Source: Methanobacteriota archaeon (GTDB lineage: Archaea; Halobacteriota; Methanomicrobia; Methanomicrobiales; Methanospirillaceae). From it: a DNA stretch of 64,000 nt. The stretch spans positions 124,001 through 188,000 of the forward strand of contig JAKPPV010000022.1 of the NCBI GenBank assembly GCA_029547145.1, given 5' to 3'. Shown in pieces: positions 53,655 to 62,453 of this stretch; the first letter of the stretch is position 1, and each line of letters begins with the position of its first letter. The notes beneath the pieces are model-generated. The model did not search any database and was not told the origin of the DNA. It worked only from the letters and a program-made list of their open reading frames with translations. Position numbers and translations under genes: made by a program.

Positions 53655-55007
53655 ATGATACGTCGCTGTCTGCCATTCATTCTCCTGTTGCTCTGCTGCA
53701 CGGTCTCGATCGCCGCTGCCGGGGGCATGGCGAAGGTCTCTGTCTCTCCGTCGGAGGCGAACTGGAAGACGGGACAGTCGGTCGAGGTCAAGGTGATCTT
53801 CGACAACAACCTGAATCCGCTGGCCAGGGACATCTCGCTCTACTTCGACTGGAACCCGGAGATGCTCAAGTACGAGGGCTGCGACTTCAAGGTGGGCCGG
53901 AGCACCGTCGCAGGGCTTCTCTCTTCCCACGAGCTGAACATGATGCTCGGAGACTTTACCAACGGCTATCCCAAGGGGTCGTACCCCCTCGCTGTCCTGA
54001 AGTTCAAGGTGATCGGCCCGGGTGAGACACCGATCATGGTCCGTATCGCTCATATCAAGGACATGAACGATAAGATGGTCACCTTCGTTGCCAGCAAGGG
54101 GAGCTACACCATCACGGGGGAGACCGTGGCAAAACCGACCACCATTCCGACCACGGGGATGAGTACCTTCTCCCCCCCGGCAGGTCAGCCCACGGTGATC
54201 GTCGTCACCCCCGGCACGTTCACCCCGATCCCGACCGTTCCGCCATCGGTGATCCCTCCCCCGGTGATGCCGGCCACCACGGTGATCCCGACGACCAATC
54301 CGACCTCTGTCTTCGTCACGCCGGTTCAGCAGAACACCGTCGCGCCCGGCGGAATTCCCGCATGGCCCCAGCTGACGCCGGGCGCCACTCTTCCGACCCC
54401 CGTCCCGACGACGATCGAGATCACCACCCAGCCGACGACGATCCCGACACCGATGCCCACCACGGTCCTGACCACCGTCCCGACGACCCTGCCGCCACGG
54501 ATCTTCACCACGCTGCCGACCCGGACGCAGGTGACCGTCCTGACGACGACCGTTCCGACCACCACGGTCTCCACCATTGCAACCACGCTCACGACGACGG
54601 AGACCCCCGAGATCACCTGGACGCCGATCCCGACGACGCCAGGCCAGATCGCCTACCAGACCGGACCCGCCCGGACGCCGACGCCCGAGGAGACGCCCGA
54701 AGAGACACCCGAGGAGACGCCTTCGCCTGACCGGACACTGCCCTCGCCCCTGGGCGGCGCTCCGAACTGGACGGACGACGAGAATGAGAACGCCGACTGG
54801 CCAGTCGATGAGACCCCGACCGTTGCGGGAGCCTTCGGCGGAAGGATGACCACAGCGCCCGTCGGGAACAACACGTCTGCCACGGTCGGGGCGGTATCTT
54901 CCATCTTCGGGGGTGCGTGGATGATGGTCCTCGCCGGTATCACCGGCATCGCCCTCGTCGCGCTCGGGATCGTTGCCGTGCGGCGGACGCGCGAGGACGA
55001 ACTCTAA
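53655..55007 (+). CDS. Cohesin-like cell-surface protein with long Thr/Pro stalk
   Basis: A 450-residue exported protein. It comprises a signal peptide (1-22), a cohesin-like beta-sandwich (about 25-155: AKVSVSPSEANWKTGQSVEV, LYFDWNPEMLKYEGCDF), and a very long Thr/Pro/Val-rich stalk (about 160-390) that probably carries O-glycans. An acidic repeat segment with TPEE units, a membrane helix (about 420-442) and a short basic tail complete it. Cohesins bind dockerins or act as adhesive surface domains. No dockerin is visible here. It is promoted by TTTATC at about 53599-53604, which gives a start near 53628. Confidence 0.8.
   Translation: MIRRCLPFILLLLCCTVSIAAAGGMAKVSVSPSEANWKTGQSVEVKVIFDNNLNPLARDISLYFDWNPEMLKYEGCDFKVGRSTVAGLLSSHELNMMLGDFTNGYPKGSYPLAVLKFKVIGPGETPIMVRIAHIKDMNDKMVTFVASKGSYTITGETVAKPTTIPTTGMSTFSPPAGQPTVIVVTPGTFTPIPTVPPSVIPPPVMPATTVIPTTNPTSVFVTPVQQNTVAPGGIPAWPQLTPGATLPTPVPTTIEITTQPTTIPTPMPTTVLTTVPTTLPPRIFTTLPTRTQVTVLTTTVPTTTVSTIATTLTTTETPEITWTPIPTTPGQIAYQTGPARTPTPEETPEETPEETPSPDRTLPSPLGGAPNWTDDENENADWPVDETPTVAGAFGGRMTTAPVGNNTSATVGAVSSIFGGAWMMVLAGITGIALVALGIVAVRRTREDEL
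54684..54719 (+). repeat. Three 12-base repeats in the stalk
   Basis: CCCGAGGAGACG, CCCGAAGAGACA and CCCGAGGAGACG in tandem encode PEET-type repeats in the acidic stalk of the cohesin-like protein. Repeat number may vary between strains. Confidence 0.8.
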
Positions 55008-55012
55008 TCTCC

Positions 55013-55018
55013 TTTTTT
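55013..55018 (+). terminator. Poly-U terminator after the cohesin-like protein
   Basis: Six consecutive T five bases after the stop codon. Confidence 0.5.
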
Positions 55019-55110
55019 CCCCGGCCCGGTACAGCGGTTCACTCCCGTTCTCCGGTGAACGGACCCTACAGAATGGTAAGATCGGGAGAGGAGGGGATCG
55101 GGGTCGCCGT

Positions 55111-56955
55111 TCAGGGACGAGCGGGGACGGAAACCTCGGCGTTCGCGATCTTGGCGATCAGCCCCTCGAGGACCTGTTCCCGCATCCCCTCGACGAACTT
55201 GATCGACCCGACCACGAGATGACCGCCGCCGCTGATCCCACCGCCCGTGATCTCCGTCCGGAGCTCCCGGACCATGCGCGGGATGTTCATCAGCACTCCG
55301 CGGGACCGGAGCACGGCGAAGTCCGGGCCGAACCCGATCGTCACCACGGGTTCGCCGGGATGAAGCCTGCAGAGCCGGTCGTGGACCTCTCCGGAGGTCT
55401 TTCCCGGAGGCGGGAACGTGAACTTATGGGCATGGATCTCGACGTCCAGCAGAAAGAGCCGGGCCCCGTTCCCGAGGATTCGTTCGCGGACGTGGGGCAT
55501 CGTCGCCTCCATCTGGTCGGCGATCATCGCGTTCGCACCCTCCACCAGGAGTCTGACGAATCTGACATGCCGGTCGTGATCGGGCCCGAGGTCGAGGATC
55601 TCTTTCACGATCTCGCGTCCGTCGTTGAAGCGGAGCCAGAACTGCTCGTAGTCCAGGGCAAGCGCCATCTCCTTGCATTCTTCCTCCGTGTACCGATCGG
55701 CGACCAGGTCGAGGTAGCGCTGACGTTCCGGCGCCTCGGATCGATCGCCGACCGCTGCAACGGCCGGCAGGTGCCGGATCATCTCATCGACGGCAGGGTT
55801 GATCATCCGCGCGAGCTCGGTGCCGAGCATCCCCGCCGTGATCCCGAAATCACCGCCGACATGGTACGGGTTGACATGCCCTGCCAGGTACTGGTCGATC
55901 ACCGCGTCGGGATGGTGATGGTCGACGACGAGCACCTTCAGGCCGAAGACCTGCGCCTGCCTGAGTGCCGGCTCATCCTCCTCCGTGGAGCCGTTATCGG
56001 TCAGCAGGATGAGCGGCATCTTCTGCCCGTACCGGACCAGGTCCTTCGTCGCAAAGTCGAGATCCCGGGTGATGTCCTCGATCTCGTAGAAGGGAGCCTT
56101 CGACGGGGCACGCTTGAAAAGGAAGTAATCGGCATCGAAGTCCCCGCCCGATTCGCGGATCAGGGAGACGACGGCCTGCTCGATCGCGACGGCGGAGCAG
56201 ATCCCATCAGCATCGGCGTGGTGGCGAAGGACGATCGGCTGGGAGACGAAGACCGCCTTTCGGATCTGCTTTGCAACCTCCCGGAGCTGCGGACGCAACA
56301 GGCTCATCACCTCCGACTCGACGAGGAGCGGGATCTCGGGGGGTTCAGCGCGCCGTTCCAGGGCCTCCTCGATCTGGCGACGGACGGTATCCGCCTCCTC
56401 TCCCGAGAGCACCGTGAGTGAGGCGATCTCGATCTGGACCTGGGAGTTGCGCTGCATCACCTGACCGTAGACCTGGACGATATCGCCGAGGTCGGCCTCT
56501 GGATACGCCCGCACGCCCGCCTCGACGAATGCGGCCCCGTTCTCGGTGCCGCTCTCGTCGACCAGTGTGAAGATGGTTGGACCGCTGGTCTGCTTGATCT
56601 GGGCGATCTCGGCCATGACCGTCACGGTTCGGCCTATCCGGCCGGCGAGGTCGGCCAGGCGTGTCGAGACGATCTTCCGTACCACATCCTTTATCTCGTA
56701 CGAAGGGAGGATCACCTCTTCGAGGTCGATGTTGCCGTTCGGACGGATCTGCTTGACCCGGACCAGTATCTCGTCCCGCTCGTCGTGGTCGGTCCTGACG
56801 TTCGACTTATGGACGAGGCCCTTGAGACGGTCGGTCAGCTGGACGAAGGTGCCGAAGGCGGCAAAACCCTGGACCCGTCCGACGTAGATCGCCCCGACCT
56901 CGACATCGGAGAGGTCACAGGCGGGACTGAGACGGTATACAATCACGTTTGACAT
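55111..56955 (-). CDS. RecJ/DHH-family phosphoesterase with S1 and OB domains
   Basis: A 614-residue protein. An S1 RNA-binding domain (about 18-85, VGRVQGFAAFGTFVQL) and an OB-fold segment (about 105-185) precede a DHH domain with HHADADGICSAVAIEQA, LLTDNGST and LVVDHHHPD. The C-terminal DHHA1 domain ends with GGGISGGGHLVVGSIKFV. It belongs to the archaeal RecJ-like single-strand nucleases; some partner with GINS/CMG, others act on RNA. The S1 domain points to RNA. A TATA element ATCTATATACC (57028-57038, minus strand) lies about 75 bases upstream. Confidence 0.88.
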   Translation of the reverse strand: MSNVIVYRLSPACDLSDVEVGAIYVGRVQGFAAFGTFVQLTDRLKGLVHKSNVRTDHDERDEILVRVKQIRPNGNIDLEEVILPSYEIKDVVRKIVSTRLADLAGRIGRTVTVMAEIAQIKQTSGPTIFTLVDESGTENGAAFVEAGVRAYPEADLGDIVQVYGQVMQRNSQVQIEIASLTVLSGEEADTVRRQIEEALERRAEPPEIPLLVESEVMSLLRPQLREVAKQIRKAVFVSQPIVLRHHADADGICSAVAIEQAVVSLIRESGGDFDADYFLFKRAPSKAPFYEIEDITRDLDFATKDLVRYGQKMPLILLTDNGSTEEDEPALRQAQVFGLKVLVVDHHHPDAVIDQYLAGHVNPYHVGGDFGITAGMLGTELARMINPAVDEMIRHLPAVAAVGDRSEAPERQRYLDLVADRYTEEECKEMALALDYEQFWLRFNDGREIVKEILDLGPDHDRHVRFVRLLVEGANAMIADQMEATMPHVRERILGNGARLFLLDVEIHAHKFTFPPPGKTSGEVHDRLCRLHPGEPVVTIGFGPDFAVLRSRGVLMNIPRMVRELRTEITGGGISGGGHLVVGSIKFVEGMREQVLEGLIAKIANAEVSVPARP

Positions 56956-57331
56956 GCGTATCTATCCGGCGAATGAGTGCGTATTCGGTATCCTTTCTGC
57001 GCGGTCGTTCAGGTATTGGATGGCGCGGTATATAGATGCCGTTGAAACGGCGGTGGCAGATCGGGTCGATCGGCCGTACTGGACAGAAGGTCGCGGATAG
57101 ACCCCGGGCACCCGGTGGCGGGAGGTCTCCTGCCTGGAAGGAGCAAGACAGTGCTGGTCCTGCATGGGTCTCACACAAGGAACCCCTGTCACGCCGCAGG
57201 TCGACCGGTCCGGGGATTCATGGAACCGGCATGGTCCGCTGCGGTTCCATGGCAACACGGTCCATTCTGCCGCCCTGGGAGAGCAGGAATCCATGGACGT
57301 ATCGGTGGTGCTGATCGGGAGCGAGTCACCG
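56956..57331. other. Gap with a 9-bp inverted repeat
   Basis: About 375 bases. They hold the promoter of the DHH gene (57028-57038) and a perfect inverted repeat CATGGAACC/GGTTCCATG (57219-57227 and 57243-57251, loop 15). No intact gene is visible. One forward frame contains TVLVLHGSHTRNP, reminiscent of a chelatase N-terminus, but it has no further similarity. Confidence 0.4.
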
Positions 57332-57339
57332 AAAAAAAA
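57332..57339 (-). terminator. Poly-U terminator after ribosomal protein L10e
   Basis: Eight consecutive T on the minus strand, four bases beyond the L10e stop codon. Confidence 0.6.
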
Positions 57340-57343
57340 GAGA

Positions 57344-57859
57344 TCAGGCCGCGGGGGCGGCGGTCTCGATCGTCAGGCGGAAGGGAGACGGGAGCTTGTA
57401 TCCTCCGCGCTTCATCGCCTCCTTCGCCTTCTCGATGTGCTGTTCGTTGGTGTAGACGGTGAAGATCTTCTGGTGGGGTGCGACCCGTGCCGCCGTCCCG
57501 ACCGCCTTGCCGAACGCAAGTCTCATCCCCTCCGAGACACGGTCGGCACCGGCACCCGTCGCCTGCTTGTTCTCGCGAAGGACGTGGTGAGGGTAGGTGC
57601 GGATCTTGAGGTGGAAGTTCTGGCGCCCGATCTCGCTCATCAGCTTCCGGTTGATGGAGATGCGGGCCGCCTCGAGCGCCGTGTGGCGGATCTGGCATGC
57701 CTCCTCGACCTCGAGCGAGAGCTGGACCGGAAAGTCCGCCGACAGGTTGCCCATCTCGAACTGAACGATCTTCGAGCCAGGAACGCCGCCCATGTATTCA
57801 CGTCGTGTATATGCCTTCTTCGAGAGATTCCTGTACATCTTGCCGGGTTTTCGGACCAT
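57344..57859 (-). CDS. rpl10e: 50S ribosomal protein L10e (uL16)
   Basis: A 171-residue large-subunit protein of the archaeal/eukaryal L10e (uL16) family, positioned at the tRNA-binding face and needed for late subunit maturation. It starts [20 protein letters not shown], and has [14 protein letters not shown], the long loop [20 protein letters not shown] (around 98-117) and a hydrophobic C-terminus. A TTTTTAATAG promoter lies about 35 bases upstream (57891-57900). It is a single-gene transcript with its own poly-U end. Confidence 0.96.
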   Translation of the reverse strand: MVRKPGKMYRNLSKKAYTRREYMGGVPGSKIVQFEMGNLSADFPVQLSLEVEEACQIRHTALEAARISINRKLMSEIGRQNFHLKIRTYPHHVLRENKQATGAGADRVSEGMRLAFGKAVGTAARVAPHQKIFTVYTNEQHIEKAKEAMKRGGYKLPSPFRLTIETAAPAA

Positions 57860-57923
57860 GGTATATACTCCTCGTCAGGGCTCCGTGCTCTATTAAAAAG
57901 AGATGCAGGCTATTAAACCTTCC

Positions 57924-58685
57924 TCACGTATCCGGACGTCCTTCGTCGATCAGCCCGAGCACGTACCGTCTCAGGGATGCGCCGGCGGTGCAGGTCCGGT
58001 CTCTCGGTCGAGCCTCGTTGACAGCGACGATCTCGCGGATCCGGCCGGGACGGGTGGTGAGCACCACGATCCGATCGGCGAGGAAGACCGCCTCGTCGAC
58101 CGAGTGCGTGACAAAGAGCACGGTCTTCATCGTCTTCTCCCAGATCTCCAGGAGCTCCCGCTGCATCGCGTTCCGTGTCTGCGCATCCAGCGCTCCGAAC
58201 GGTTCGTCCATCAGCACGACGGCCGGCTCGGTGGCGAGCGCGCGAGCGACGGCGACCCGCTGCCGCATCCCCCCGGAGAGTTCGTAGGGGTATGCGTCGG
58301 CAAACTCGTCGAGGCCGACGAGCTCGAGATACTCCCGTGCCCTCTCGGTTCGGGTCGCCTTTCCCACCCCGGCAAGCTCGAGGCCGAACGCGATGTTGTC
58401 GACCACCCGGCGCCACGGATAGAGCGAGTAGTCCTGGAAGATCATGCCGAGCCGGGGGGTCGGTCCTCTGACGGGCTCACCGTCGACGAGCACCGCACCC
58501 TCCGAGGGCGTGTCAAGGCCGGCGATGATGCGGAGGAGGGTCGTCTTGCCACACCCCGATGGCCCGAGGATACAGATGAACTCCCCCTCCTCCACCTCGA
58601 GCGTCACTCCCCTCAGGGCTTCCACCTCCTCGCCGGTATCGGTCTCGAAGGTCTTCGAGACACGGTCGACCACAAGTTTCTTCAT
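57924..58685 (-). CDS. ABC transporter ATPase, SsuB/TauB/NrtD type
   Basis: A 253-residue ABC ATPase: Walker A GPSGCGKTT, Q-loop FQDYSLYPW, signature ELSGGMRQRVAVARAL, Walker B AVVLMDEPFGALDAQTR and H-loop VTHSVDEA. The pattern is that of the nitrate/sulfonate/taurine importer family. The ATG at 58685 overlaps the permease stop codon by four bases. The last gene of a binding protein-permease-ATPase operon. Confidence 0.95.
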   Translation of the reverse strand: MKKLVVDRVSKTFETDTGEEVEALRGVTLEVEEGEFICILGPSGCGKTTLLRIIAGLDTPSEGAVLVDGEPVRGPTPRLGMIFQDYSLYPWRRVVDNIAFGLELAGVGKATRTERAREYLELVGLDEFADAYPYELSGGMRQRVAVARALATEPAVVLMDEPFGALDAQTRNAMQRELLEIWEKTMKTVLFVTHSVDEAVFLADRIVVLTTRPGRIREIVAVNEARPRDRTCTAGASLRRYVLGLIDEGRPDT

Positions 58686-59485
58686 CGCTCCAGCTCCCTC
58701 CACCGGAACTTCCGTTCCTCGAAACGGCGAAGTCCGGTGTCTATCCCGAGCCCGATCAGCCCGATGACGATCATGCCGGCGATGATCACCTGCACCTGGC
58801 TGAAGTTGTAGGCGTAGAGGATCAGGTAACCCAGTCCCGAGTTCGTGCCCGGCATCATCTCGGCGGCCACGACGCACATCCACGCGATGCCGAAGCCGAC
58901 CCGCATCCCGGTCCAGATCGTGGGCAGAGCGCCGGGCAGGATCACCTTCGTGAGGACCTGGCGTTCGGTCGCACCAAGGGTCATCGCCGCCTCGATCCAG
59001 GTCCGTTTCACAGACCGGACACCGTCGAGGGTGTTCAGCAGGACGGGAAAGAAGGACCCGAGGGCGATGATGAAGACCATCGAGGCGAGCCCGATCTTGA
59101 ACCATGCAAGCGCGAGGGGTACCCAGGCGAGGGGAGGAATCGGCCGGAAGACCTGGATGAGGGGATCGACGAGACGGTCGACGGTTGACCAGCGCCCCAT
59201 CGCCACCCCGAGTGGGACGGCGAGGGCGGCACCGACGGCGAAGCCGACGACAACCCGCTGGAGCGAGTCGATTGCGTTGTCCACCAGGGACCCGGACCCG
59301 AGGATCGGGGAGAACGGGGTCGCAAGCACCACCGCCACGGACCCGAGGCGGGGCAGAATAAACTGGTTGTTGATGGCGATCGCCGCCATCTCCCAGACAA
59401 CAAGGAAAAGGATGGGCATGACCGCCCAGTGGAAACCCCGGGGCGTACCCCGGAACCGACGGTTCTTCTGGACGTTCTCCCTCAT
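58682..59485 (-). CDS. ABC transporter permease, SsuC/TauC type
   Basis: A 267-residue inner-membrane permease with about six helices and the EAA-type loop EAAMTLGATERQVLTKVILP that docks on the ATPase. It forms a homodimeric channel. It overlaps the ATPase by four bases and lies 23 bases downstream of the binding-protein gene. The substrate (sulfonate, nitrate, pyrimidine precursor or another small anion) is not determined. Confidence 0.93.
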   Translation of the reverse strand: MRENVQKNRRFRGTPRGFHWAVMPILFLVVWEMAAIAINNQFILPRLGSVAVVLATPFSPILGSGSLVDNAIDSLQRVVVGFAVGAALAVPLGVAMGRWSTVDRLVDPLIQVFRPIPPLAWVPLALAWFKIGLASMVFIIALGSFFPVLLNTLDGVRSVKRTWIEAAMTLGATERQVLTKVILPGALPTIWTGMRVGFGIAWMCVVAAEMMPGTNSGLGYLILYAYNFSQVQVIIAGMIVIGLIGLGIDTGLRRFEERKFRWRELER

Positions 59486-59508
59486 TCTCCTCCGCGCGTC
59501 CTATCCGC

Positions 59509-60732
59509 TCATCCTTCGGTGACGGCGATCCCGGCGTCCCTGAGCGAGTATCGCAGCATGACGTCCTGGATGGAACCCTTGGATGGGGCTGCGATCTTCA
59601 GCGGTTTCCCCTCGGTCGACCGGGACTTCGCCCACGTCACGAAGGTGGACCAGTCCCTCGCAGGCGAACCCACAGTCGCGACGAGACCGGATCCCTCTGT
59701 ATTGATGGGGTGGAGAACCTTAATAGGAGTTCCCCTGTCGATCGCGGCGATCGCGGGCGGGACACCGGCGAAGCCCATCTGGACGTTGTTGGTCGCCGCC
59801 ATCTGCATCAGCTCGGGGCCGGCGTTCGCCGAGACGAGACGGACCTCGGCGACGGTCTCCCCGTTGACGACAAGGTCGCAGACTTCGGGTTTCGCATCGG
59901 CGACGTTCCTGGGCCTGAGCATGATGCCGTAGTTGTCGTTCATCCACTGGTACTTCTTGATCGCGACCAGCAGGCCTCCCGAGTGCATGTCTGCCTTGAG
60001 GTATCCGAGGGTGACCGGGCTTGAGAGGCGGGCGGGGGTGACGATCCTCTTCTGGGCGATCATCTGGCTGGCGGACTCGTACGGACCGAAGTCGAACAGG
60101 ATCTCGTCGAGTTCGACCCCGCTCACGTTCGCCAGCCGGCCCTGGACGATCCCGAGTTCCTTCTGCGCGGCGACAAACCGCCGGGTGCCGTTCTTCCAGT
60201 CGTCGGTCGGCTCCGTCGTGTACTTCACGGTCCTGATCGCGTTCTGTATCACACCGACGGATCCGACGGAGACGTTGCCGTAGGTGAAGTTCGCCTTGCC
60301 GACAAGCCAGTCTGCGAGCAGATCGGCCGCTTCATCGGGGTGTTCGGTGACGTATGAATCGCCCAGGATCGTGATCGCCGAGATCGCGTTGACGAAGTCG
60401 GGGTTCGAGGCGAGCAGGTCGTCGCGCGCCGTGATGACGCAGCAGGGATGGTCGTTCCACATCCCGGCAGGAGGCATGTCACCCGAACTGGCAACAAGCT
60501 GACCGATCTGAGACTCGGTCGCGATCGAGACGAACGGCTGCCAGGCGATGTAGCCGTCCACCTGGCGGGTCGCGAGCAGGTTCGGCATCGGGCCGACGCC
60601 CTGGCTGTAGAGGATCGAGACGGTTCCGTTTCCAACCTGGCCCCCCCCGTTCTGGGAGGTGGTGCATCCGGCAGAGCAGAGGCCCGCGACGGCAAGCATG
60701 ACCATCGCAAGCGTCAGGAAGCGAGTATCCAT
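59509..60732 (-). CDS. Substrate-binding lipoprotein, apparently circularly permuted NMT1/SsuA type
   Basis: A 407-residue lipoprotein with signal and lipobox CSAGC (Cys23). Residues about 36-145 (DGYIAWQPFVSIA, NDHPCCVITARDDLL) correspond to the C-terminal lobe of NMT1/SsuA binding proteins. Residues about 238-407 (VTLGYLKADMHSGGLLVAIK, NVQMGFAGVPPAIAAIDRG, GKPLKIAAPSKGSIQDVMLR) correspond to the N-terminal lobe, and the protein stops at GIAVTEG. The usual order is therefore reversed, as in a circular permutation. It should bind the solute outside the membrane and deliver it to the permease encoded next. Confidence 0.8.
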   Translation of the reverse strand: MDTRFLTLAMVMLAVAGLCSAGCTTSQNGGGQVGNGTVSILYSQGVGPMPNLLATRQVDGYIAWQPFVSIATESQIGQLVASSGDMPPAGMWNDHPCCVITARDDLLASNPDFVNAISAITILGDSYVTEHPDEAADLLADWLVGKANFTYGNVSVGSVGVIQNAIRTVKYTTEPTDDWKNGTRRFVAAQKELGIVQGRLANVSGVELDEILFDFGPYESASQMIAQKRIVTPARLSSPVTLGYLKADMHSGGLLVAIKKYQWMNDNYGIMLRPRNVADAKPEVCDLVVNGETVAEVRLVSANAGPELMQMAATNNVQMGFAGVPPAIAAIDRGTPIKVLHPINTEGSGLVATVGSPARDWSTFVTWAKSRSTEGKPLKIAAPSKGSIQDVMLRYSLRDAGIAVTEG

Positions 60733-60800
60733 GCTGCTATCATGGAGAGGAGAGGATGATTAACGTTTCTCTCGATCCGAGAAAAATTTTCCAAAGAGGA

Positions 60801-60830
60801 AATATTAATTGTAAATATTATCCTTTTATA
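60801..60830. promoter_or_regulatory. AT-rich divergent promoter with repeat AATATT-N7-AATATT
   Basis: A strongly AT-rich block between the binding-protein gene and argH. AATATT (60801-60806) is repeated after seven bases (60814-60819); because AATATT is palindromic this also forms an inverted repeat, a possible operator. CTTTTATAC (60822-60830) is a plus-strand TATA candidate for argH. The overlap with either promoter suggests a regulator of the transporter. Confidence 0.4.
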
Positions 60831-60972
60831 CATTTTTTAGCGGTTCTCATGTCCATTCATCACCCAACCTGAGGCCCCCGGCAGGTGACGCCCCGGCTCT
60901 TTAGGTTCTCTCGTGGATCCGGTTCCCTCCGACACGCTCATCTCGCTGTGGGCCGACGTAGTAGGGAGCGGC

Positions 60973-62451
60973 ATGGTTCGAGACGTGGTGCGGAACGGAC
61001 GCCTCTCGGAGGAGCGCGATGAAGAGATCGCACGGTACCTCTCCTCCTCGTGGGCGGACCGGTGGATCGGAGAAGCGGACCTGCTCGTCGACATGGCACA
61101 CGTGCTGATGCTACAAGAGCAGGGGATCATCGAAGCGTCCCATGCGCGGGCGCTCCTCCGGGAACTTGTCCGGTTGTACGAGGAAGGGCTGCCCGAGGCG
61201 GTCTTCGATCCCGACTTCGAGGACATCCATGCCGGGATAGAGTCGTACCTCACCGGTATGATCGGAACGGAGGCGGGGGGACGGCTCCATGTCGGTCGCT
61301 CGCGAAACGACGAGGTGGCCACCTGCCTGCGCCTCCGCCTCCGTGACGAGTTGCTGGCCCTCGCCGACGAAGTCGTCGGACTCCGCGAGGCCCTGATCTC
61401 GACCGCTTCCGACCACGTAACGAGCGTGATGCCCGGATTCACCCACATGCAGCATGCCCAGCCGACGACCCTCGCTCATCACCTCCTCGCCTACGCAGCG
61501 GCCTTCGAGCGCGACACCGCCCGGCTTTTTGATGCCTACGGGCGGGTGAACCGGTCGCCCCTCGGAGCCGCTGCCTTCGCGTCGACGGGGTACCCGATCA
61601 GTCGGGAGTCGACCGCCGTCCGCCTCGGGTTTTCGGGACTGCTCGTGAACTCGATGGACGCGGTCTCGGCACGCGACTTCGCCCTCGAGACCCTCGCCGC
61701 TCTCGCCGTCCTCATGACGACGGCGAGCCGGCTCGCCGAGGAGCTGGTCATCTGGTCCTCACCCCTCGTCGGATTCGTCGTGCTGGACGACCGGTACTGC
61801 TCCACCTCGTCCATCATGCCCCAGAAGAAGAACCCCGATACCCTCGAGCTCCTCCGGGCCCGGTCCGCATCGGTCTCGGGCGAGCTCGTCGCCGCACTCG
61901 GGATCGTCAAGGGGCTGCCACAGGCCTACAACCGCGACCTGCAGCAGCTCTCGCCCCATCTCTGGCGCGGTGTCGGCGAGACCCGGTCCTCGGTCCGGAT
62001 CCTGAAGGGCGTGGTCGAAACCGCGCGGTTCATGACGGAGCGGATGGCGGCAGAGGCCGGGGGCGGGGGATCGACCGCGACCGAACTGGCGGACCGACTC
62101 GTTCGCGAGTTCGGACTGCCGTTCCGGACGGCCCACCACGTGGTCGCCCGTGCGGTGCGCGAAGGACGCTTGGACGCGGACGGGCTCGAAGAGGCAGGGC
62201 GCGAGACGGGCGGGCTGTCGCTCGCCTCCCGGGGGCTTGACCAGGGATGGGTGGAACAGGCCCTCGACCCCCTGGAGTCGGTCCTCGTCCGACGGAATCC
62301 GGGAGGGCCCGCTCCGGAGGCGGTGGAAGAGCAACGGGACGAACTCGCGTCCCGTGCGGCACGGGACCGGGACTTCCTGGCGCACGAACGCAGACGCGTC
62401 GATCGAGCGATCGGTGGCCTGATCCAGGCAGCCCGCGAGGTGACGGAGTGA
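60973..62451 (+). CDS. argH: Argininosuccinate lyase
   Basis: A 492-residue fumarase-superfamily enzyme, last step of arginine synthesis (argininosuccinate to arginine plus fumarate). Conserved segments are GRLHVGRSRNDEVAT, GFTHMQHAQPTTLAHHL and the signature SSIMPQKKNPDTLELLR. The ATG at 60973, preceded by GGGAG, gives the family start VRDVVRNGRLS. A GTG at 60913 would add 20 residues of no apparent family. It is followed two bases later by gatD, so the genes form an argH-gatD-gatE transcript. Confidence 0.93.
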   Translation: MVRDVVRNGRLSEERDEEIARYLSSSWADRWIGEADLLVDMAHVLMLQEQGIIEASHARALLRELVRLYEEGLPEAVFDPDFEDIHAGIESYLTGMIGTEAGGRLHVGRSRNDEVATCLRLRLRDELLALADEVVGLREALISTASDHVTSVMPGFTHMQHAQPTTLAHHLLAYAAAFERDTARLFDAYGRVNRSPLGAAAFASTGYPISRESTAVRLGFSGLLVNSMDAVSARDFALETLAALAVLMTTASRLAEELVIWSSPLVGFVVLDDRYCSTSSIMPQKKNPDTLELLRARSASVSGELVAALGIVKGLPQAYNRDLQQLSPHLWRGVGETRSSVRILKGVVETARFMTERMAAEAGGGGSTATELADRLVREFGLPFRTAHHVVARAVREGRLDADGLEEAGRETGGLSLASRGLDQGWVEQALDPLESVLVRRNPGGPAPEAVEEQRDELASRAARDRDFLAHERRRVDRAIGGLIQAAREVTE

Positions 62452-62453
62452 CA

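Noticed and set aside
57115-57462. Forward frame containing TVLVLHGSHTRNP, reminiscent of a sirohydrochlorin chelatase
   Set aside because: Similarity is limited to a few residues; it then runs antisense into L10e and carries no further family motif.
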